Origin: Ancylobacter novellus
GTDB lineage: Bacteria; Pseudomonadota; Alphaproteobacteria; Rhizobiales; Xanthobacteraceae
Length of the DNA: 64,000 nt
Direction of reading: 5' to 3'
Assembly (NCBI GenBank): GCA_003241485.1
Contig: QFQD01000005.1
Coordinates: 9,864-73,863, forward strand
Shown: one piece after another, positions 61,676-64,000 of the stretch
How positions within the stretch are numbered: position 1 is the first letter of the stretch
Layout of the letters: every line of letters begins with the position of its first letter
Notes under the pieces: model-generated
The model's database searches: none
What the model was told of the DNA's origin: nothing
The model's input: only the letters and a program-made list of their open reading frames with translations
Translations under genes and position numbers: made by a program

Positions 61676-62484
61676 AGATCCAGCGCCCCGGTCCGCTCGC
61701 CGTCGCCCTCGCTCTAATGGTCGGGGTGTTCCTGCTGCTGCCGCTGCTGGCGGTGGTGCCGATCTCCTTCACGCCGAGCCGCATGCTGTCGCTGCCGCAG
61801 GGCAGCCTGTCGCTCATTCACTACCGCGAGTTGATCGAGAACCCGGACTGGTTGAACAGCATCCTGCTGAGCGCCCGGATCGGCATCCTCACCAGCCTGA
61901 TCTCCACCACGCTGGCGACCAGCTTCGCGCTTGGCATCTGGATGCTGCAGCCGCGCTTCTCGCAAATTCTGGTCGGCTTCGTGCTGCTGCCGATGATCGT
62001 GCCGCCGGTGGTCTCGGCGATGACGCTGTATTTCCTGCTGACCGGCATGTCGCAGGTCTCGCACGCCATCGGCTTCGACAGCGTCATCGGCGTGACCATG
62101 GCGCATATCGTGATGACGGTGCCCTTCGCGGTGGTGATGGTGCTGGTGGCGCTCGCGCAGGTCGACCGGCGCATCGATCTCGCCGCGCGCGGGCTCGGCG
62201 CCAGCCTCGGCCAGCGCATCTTCCACGTCATCCTGCCCAACATCGCCTTCGGCGTCGCCACCGCCGCGCTGCTGGTCTTCGTGCTGTCCTGGGAGGAGAT
62301 CGGCGTGACGCTGTTCATCACCAGCGTCGACGCGATCACCCTGCCGCGCCTGATGTGGATGGGGCTGCGCGACAATGTCGACCCGGCGATTGCCGCCATT
62401 TCGGTGGTTCTGATCGTCATCACCACGCTGGTCCTGCTGGTCCGCATGGCTTTCCAGCGTCGGCCTGAATTCGAGGAGGAGTGA
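61672..62484 (+). CDS. ABC transporter permease (PotC-like)
   Basis: A 270-residue permease starting MKIQRPGPLAVALALMVGVFLLLPLLAVVPISF, with the EAA loop RIDLAARGLGASLGQRIFHVILPNIAFGV. The overlap with the first permease gene and the 1-bp gap to the desaturase-type gene (ATG after GAGTGAG) show a tightly coupled operon. Confidence 0.92.
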   Translation: MKIQRPGPLAVALALMVGVFLLLPLLAVVPISFTPSRMLSLPQGSLSLIHYRELIENPDWLNSILLSARIGILTSLISTTLATSFALGIWMLQPRFSQILVGFVLLPMIVPPVVSAMTLYFLLTGMSQVSHAIGFDSVIGVTMAHIVMTVPFAVVMVLVALAQVDRRIDLAARGLGASLGQRIFHVILPNIAFGVATAALLVFVLSWEEIGVTLFITSVDAITLPRLMWMGLRDNVDPAIAAISVVLIVITTLVLLVRMAFQRRPEFEEE

Positions 62485-62485
62485 G

Positions 62486-63484
62486 ATGGACGAGGTTTTC
62501 GGCCGCAAGGACATGATCAGTCCCGGCAAGCTGAAGGAACTCAGCGTGAAGTCGGACGTGTCGGGCTTCATCCAGCTCGGCAGCCATTTCGGTGCGCTGG
62601 CGATCAGCGGCGCCGGGCTCTGGTTCACCTGGGGCACGTGGTGGATGGTGCCGTTCTTCATCGTCCACGGCATGCTGATCAATTTCCTCTATGCCGGCCA
62701 GCATGAGATGAGCCACTCGACGGTGTTCCGCACCAAGAAGCTCAACGAGATCTTCGGCCGGCTGTTCGGCTTCGTGCTGATCTACCCGCGCGATTTCGAC
62801 CAGATCCAGCACTTCGCCCATCACCGCTACACGCAGGACTGGGAGGGCGACGGCGAACTGGGCCGCGAGCGCTACTCGATGCTGTCCTACCTGCTCTGGG
62901 TGCTCGGCCCGACCTACTGGTACACCCGCGTGCGCCGGGTCATCCGCTTCTCGCTCGGCATCGTCTCCGAGCACTACATCCCCGCCGACCAGCACCCGAA
63001 GGTGATCGCCGAGGCGCGCTGGCACCTCGCCGGCTATGCGCTCATCGCCGTGCTGTCGGTGGCGACGGGCAGCTGGATCGCGGTAAAGCTGTGGCTGCTG
63101 CCAATGCTGGTGATGAAGCCGGTGCACCAGCTGCAGAACACCATCGAACATCTCGGCCTGCCGCATGTCGACCAGATCACCGAGAACACCCGCACCACCC
63201 GCACCAACGCGCTGATGCGCTGGATGTGCTGGAACATGCAGTTCCACACTGCGCACCACGCCTTCCCCGGCGTGCCGTTCCACCGCCTGCCGGACCTGCA
63301 CCGCACCATCTTCGTGGAGAAGGGCCGCAAGCCGCATTCCATGACCTATCTCGGCTTCCAGCTGGCGGTCATCAAGGCGTTCTGGAACGGCCGCACCGAG
63401 GCGGATTATCCCGACGACAAGATCTGGATCATGGACGACACGGATCTTGAGCCCGTCGGTCCGCGCGCCGTGAAGCAGGCGTGA
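62486..63484 (+). CDS. Membrane fatty-acid desaturase/hydroxylase family di-iron enzyme
   Basis: A 332-residue membrane di-iron oxygenase. Three histidine boxes are intact: His73-EMS-His77 (GQHEMSHS), His109-x2-His112-His113 (QHFAHHRYTQ) and His254-x2-His257-His258 (FHTAHHAFP), plus His222 in IEHLGLPH. Two pairs of hydrophobic segments flank them (about 33-70 and 183-210). Members desaturate or hydroxylate acyl chains, sterols, alkanes or amines. Being last-but-one in an importer operon with an isomerase, it may well hydroxylate the imported small molecule rather than a membrane lipid. That reading is inference. Confidence 0.9.
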   Translation: MDEVFGRKDMISPGKLKELSVKSDVSGFIQLGSHFGALAISGAGLWFTWGTWWMVPFFIVHGMLINFLYAGQHEMSHSTVFRTKKLNEIFGRLFGFVLIYPRDFDQIQHFAHHRYTQDWEGDGELGRERYSMLSYLLWVLGPTYWYTRVRRVIRFSLGIVSEHYIPADQHPKVIAEARWHLAGYALIAVLSVATGSWIAVKLWLLPMLVMKPVHQLQNTIEHLGLPHVDQITENTRTTRTNALMRWMCWNMQFHTAHHAFPGVPFHRLPDLHRTIFVEKGRKPHSMTYLGFQLAVIKAFWNGRTEADYPDDKIWIMDDTDLEPVGPRAVKQA

Positions 63485-63488
63485 GGCC

Positions 63489-64000
63489 ATGCCGCTCAAG
63501 CTCTACCAGTCGCTCTGGGCCACTGAACTGCGCCGCCCCGGCACGCCCGAGCGGCCGGTGGCGGAGCGCTTCGACAAGGTGAAGGCGGCCGGCTTCGACG
63601 GCATGGCGATCGATCTCGGCGCCATGGATATCGAGGCGGCGCGCGCCACCGTGCCGGAATTCGCCCGCACCGGGCTCGGCGGCCTGCTCACCGCTTTCCC
63701 GCGCTCGATCGAGGAACTGCGCCCGGCGCTGCACCTCGCCAAGGATATCGGCTCGCCCTTCGTCATCGTGATCGGACAGGTGATGCCGCTGTCGGTGCGC
63801 GAGATGGTGCCGGTGATCGAGGCGTGGATGCGGATCGGCCATGAGGAGGGCGTGCCGCTCCAGTTCGAGACGCACCGCAACTGCATCACCAACGACATGT
63901 TCTCGACGTTGCTGCTGCTCGATGCCATCCCGCAGATGCGGCTCGCCGCCGACCTCTCGCACTATGTGGTCGACCGCGAGATGATGCTGCCGATCACGCC
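63489..64000 (+). CDS. Sugar phosphate isomerase/epimerase-like TIM-barrel protein, partial
   Basis: The first 170 residues of a xylose-isomerase-like TIM-barrel enzyme; the rest lies beyond the window. It starts MPLKLYQSLWATELRRPGTPE, with FDKVKAAGFDGMAIDLG (strand 1/helix 1), LAKDIGSPFVIVIGQ, EGVPLQFETHRNCITND (the metal-binding Glu and His) and RLAADLSHYVVDRE (the metal-binding Asp and His). Metal ligands of the family are therefore present. It begins 4 bp after the desaturase-type stop. The substrate is unknown. Confidence 0.85.
   Translation, partial: MPLKLYQSLWATELRRPGTPERPVAERFDKVKAAGFDGMAIDLGAMDIEAARATVPEFARTGLGGLLTAFPRSIEELRPALHLAKDIGSPFVIVIGQVMPLSVREMVPVIEAWMRIGHEEGVPLQFETHRNCITNDMFSTLLLLDAIPQMRLAADLSHYVVDREMMLPIT

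Noticed and set aside
62486..63484. Naming the di-iron protein a fatty-acid desaturase outright
   Set aside because: The histidine boxes do not separate desaturases from hydroxylases, and the operon context argues against a membrane-lipid role.

Overview
This is a GC-rich (roughly two-thirds GC), gene-dense chromosome-type window from an alphaproteobacterium, most likely a member of the Hyphomicrobiales (Xanthobacteraceae-like). The evidence is a RpoE-ChrR system with its typical satellite genes, a BigR/YeeE sulfur locus, six ABC importers with LacI, LysR, GntR, TetR or SorC-type regulators beside or near them, a smo-type polyol operon, arginine transaminase genes, and intergenic palindromes of the kind common in that order. 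I see no rRNA, tRNA, CRISPR, insertion sequence or phage gene, and no sharp shift in base use. Codon and GC usage look native throughout.

Layout. 1-6.9 kb: an envelope-stress locus. The ECF sigma factor and its zinc anti-sigma ChrR, plus a DUF1295 membrane protein, run rightward. A divergent lipid-modifying operon (FAD oxidoreductase, DUF1365, CFA-type methyltransferase, PhnD-like protein) runs leftward, and a DUF2177 membrane protein closes the locus. Three near-identical sigma-E promoters (TGATCC-N18-TA) drive all three units. 7.0-13.7 kb: a leftward operon of ABC importer, LacI regulator, inositol-monophosphatase-like enzyme and metallophosphodiesterase, headed by a perfect 20-bp palindrome. 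It is probably for uptake and hydrolysis of a phosphodiester. 13.8-15.8 kb: a YqaA-like membrane protein and a BigR sulfide-sensing/YeeE transport operon. 15.9-21.1 kb: lysine catabolism through 2-aminoadipate (semialdehyde dehydrogenase, aminotransferase, 2-oxoadipate dioxygenase/decarboxylase HglS). 21.1-25.2 kb: LysR, DoxX and a hybrid histidine kinase.

25.5-29.8 kb: a tightly coupled five-gene operon (class III aminotransferase, BKACE, acetylpolyamine-amidohydrolase-type deacetylase, acyl-CoA thioesterase, GNAT) that looks like an unassigned catabolic route for an acylated amine or amino acid. 29.8-38.8 kb: AruI/AruH, a TetR regulator and a DDAH-type hydrolase, divergent from a polar-amino-acid ABC importer and an M20 amidohydrolase, together an arginine-derivative utilisation locus. 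38.9-41.8 kb: a phospholipase D-VTT fusion coupled to an EEP hydrolase. 41.9-50.6 kb: a sorbitol/mannitol module (HAD phosphatase, SorC regulator, smoEFGK importer, mannitol 2-dehydrogenase, fructokinase). 50.6-57.3 kb: an Fe(III)-type ABC importer with an alpha/beta hydrolase and a fumarylacetoacetate-hydrolase family enzyme, divergent from a GntR regulator with two matching operators. 57.4-64 kb: LysR, a Pot-type ABC importer with a Tat-exported binding protein, a membrane di-iron desaturase/hydroxylase and a TIM-barrel isomerase cut by the window edge.

A recurrent feature is that in four transporter operons the junction between the binding-protein gene and the first permease gene carries GC-rich hairpins, as expected for raising binding-protein mRNA over permease mRNA. 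The best candidates for undescribed biology are the BKACE/deacetylase operon, the desaturase-type transporter operon, and the FAH/alpha-beta-hydrolase transporter operon.
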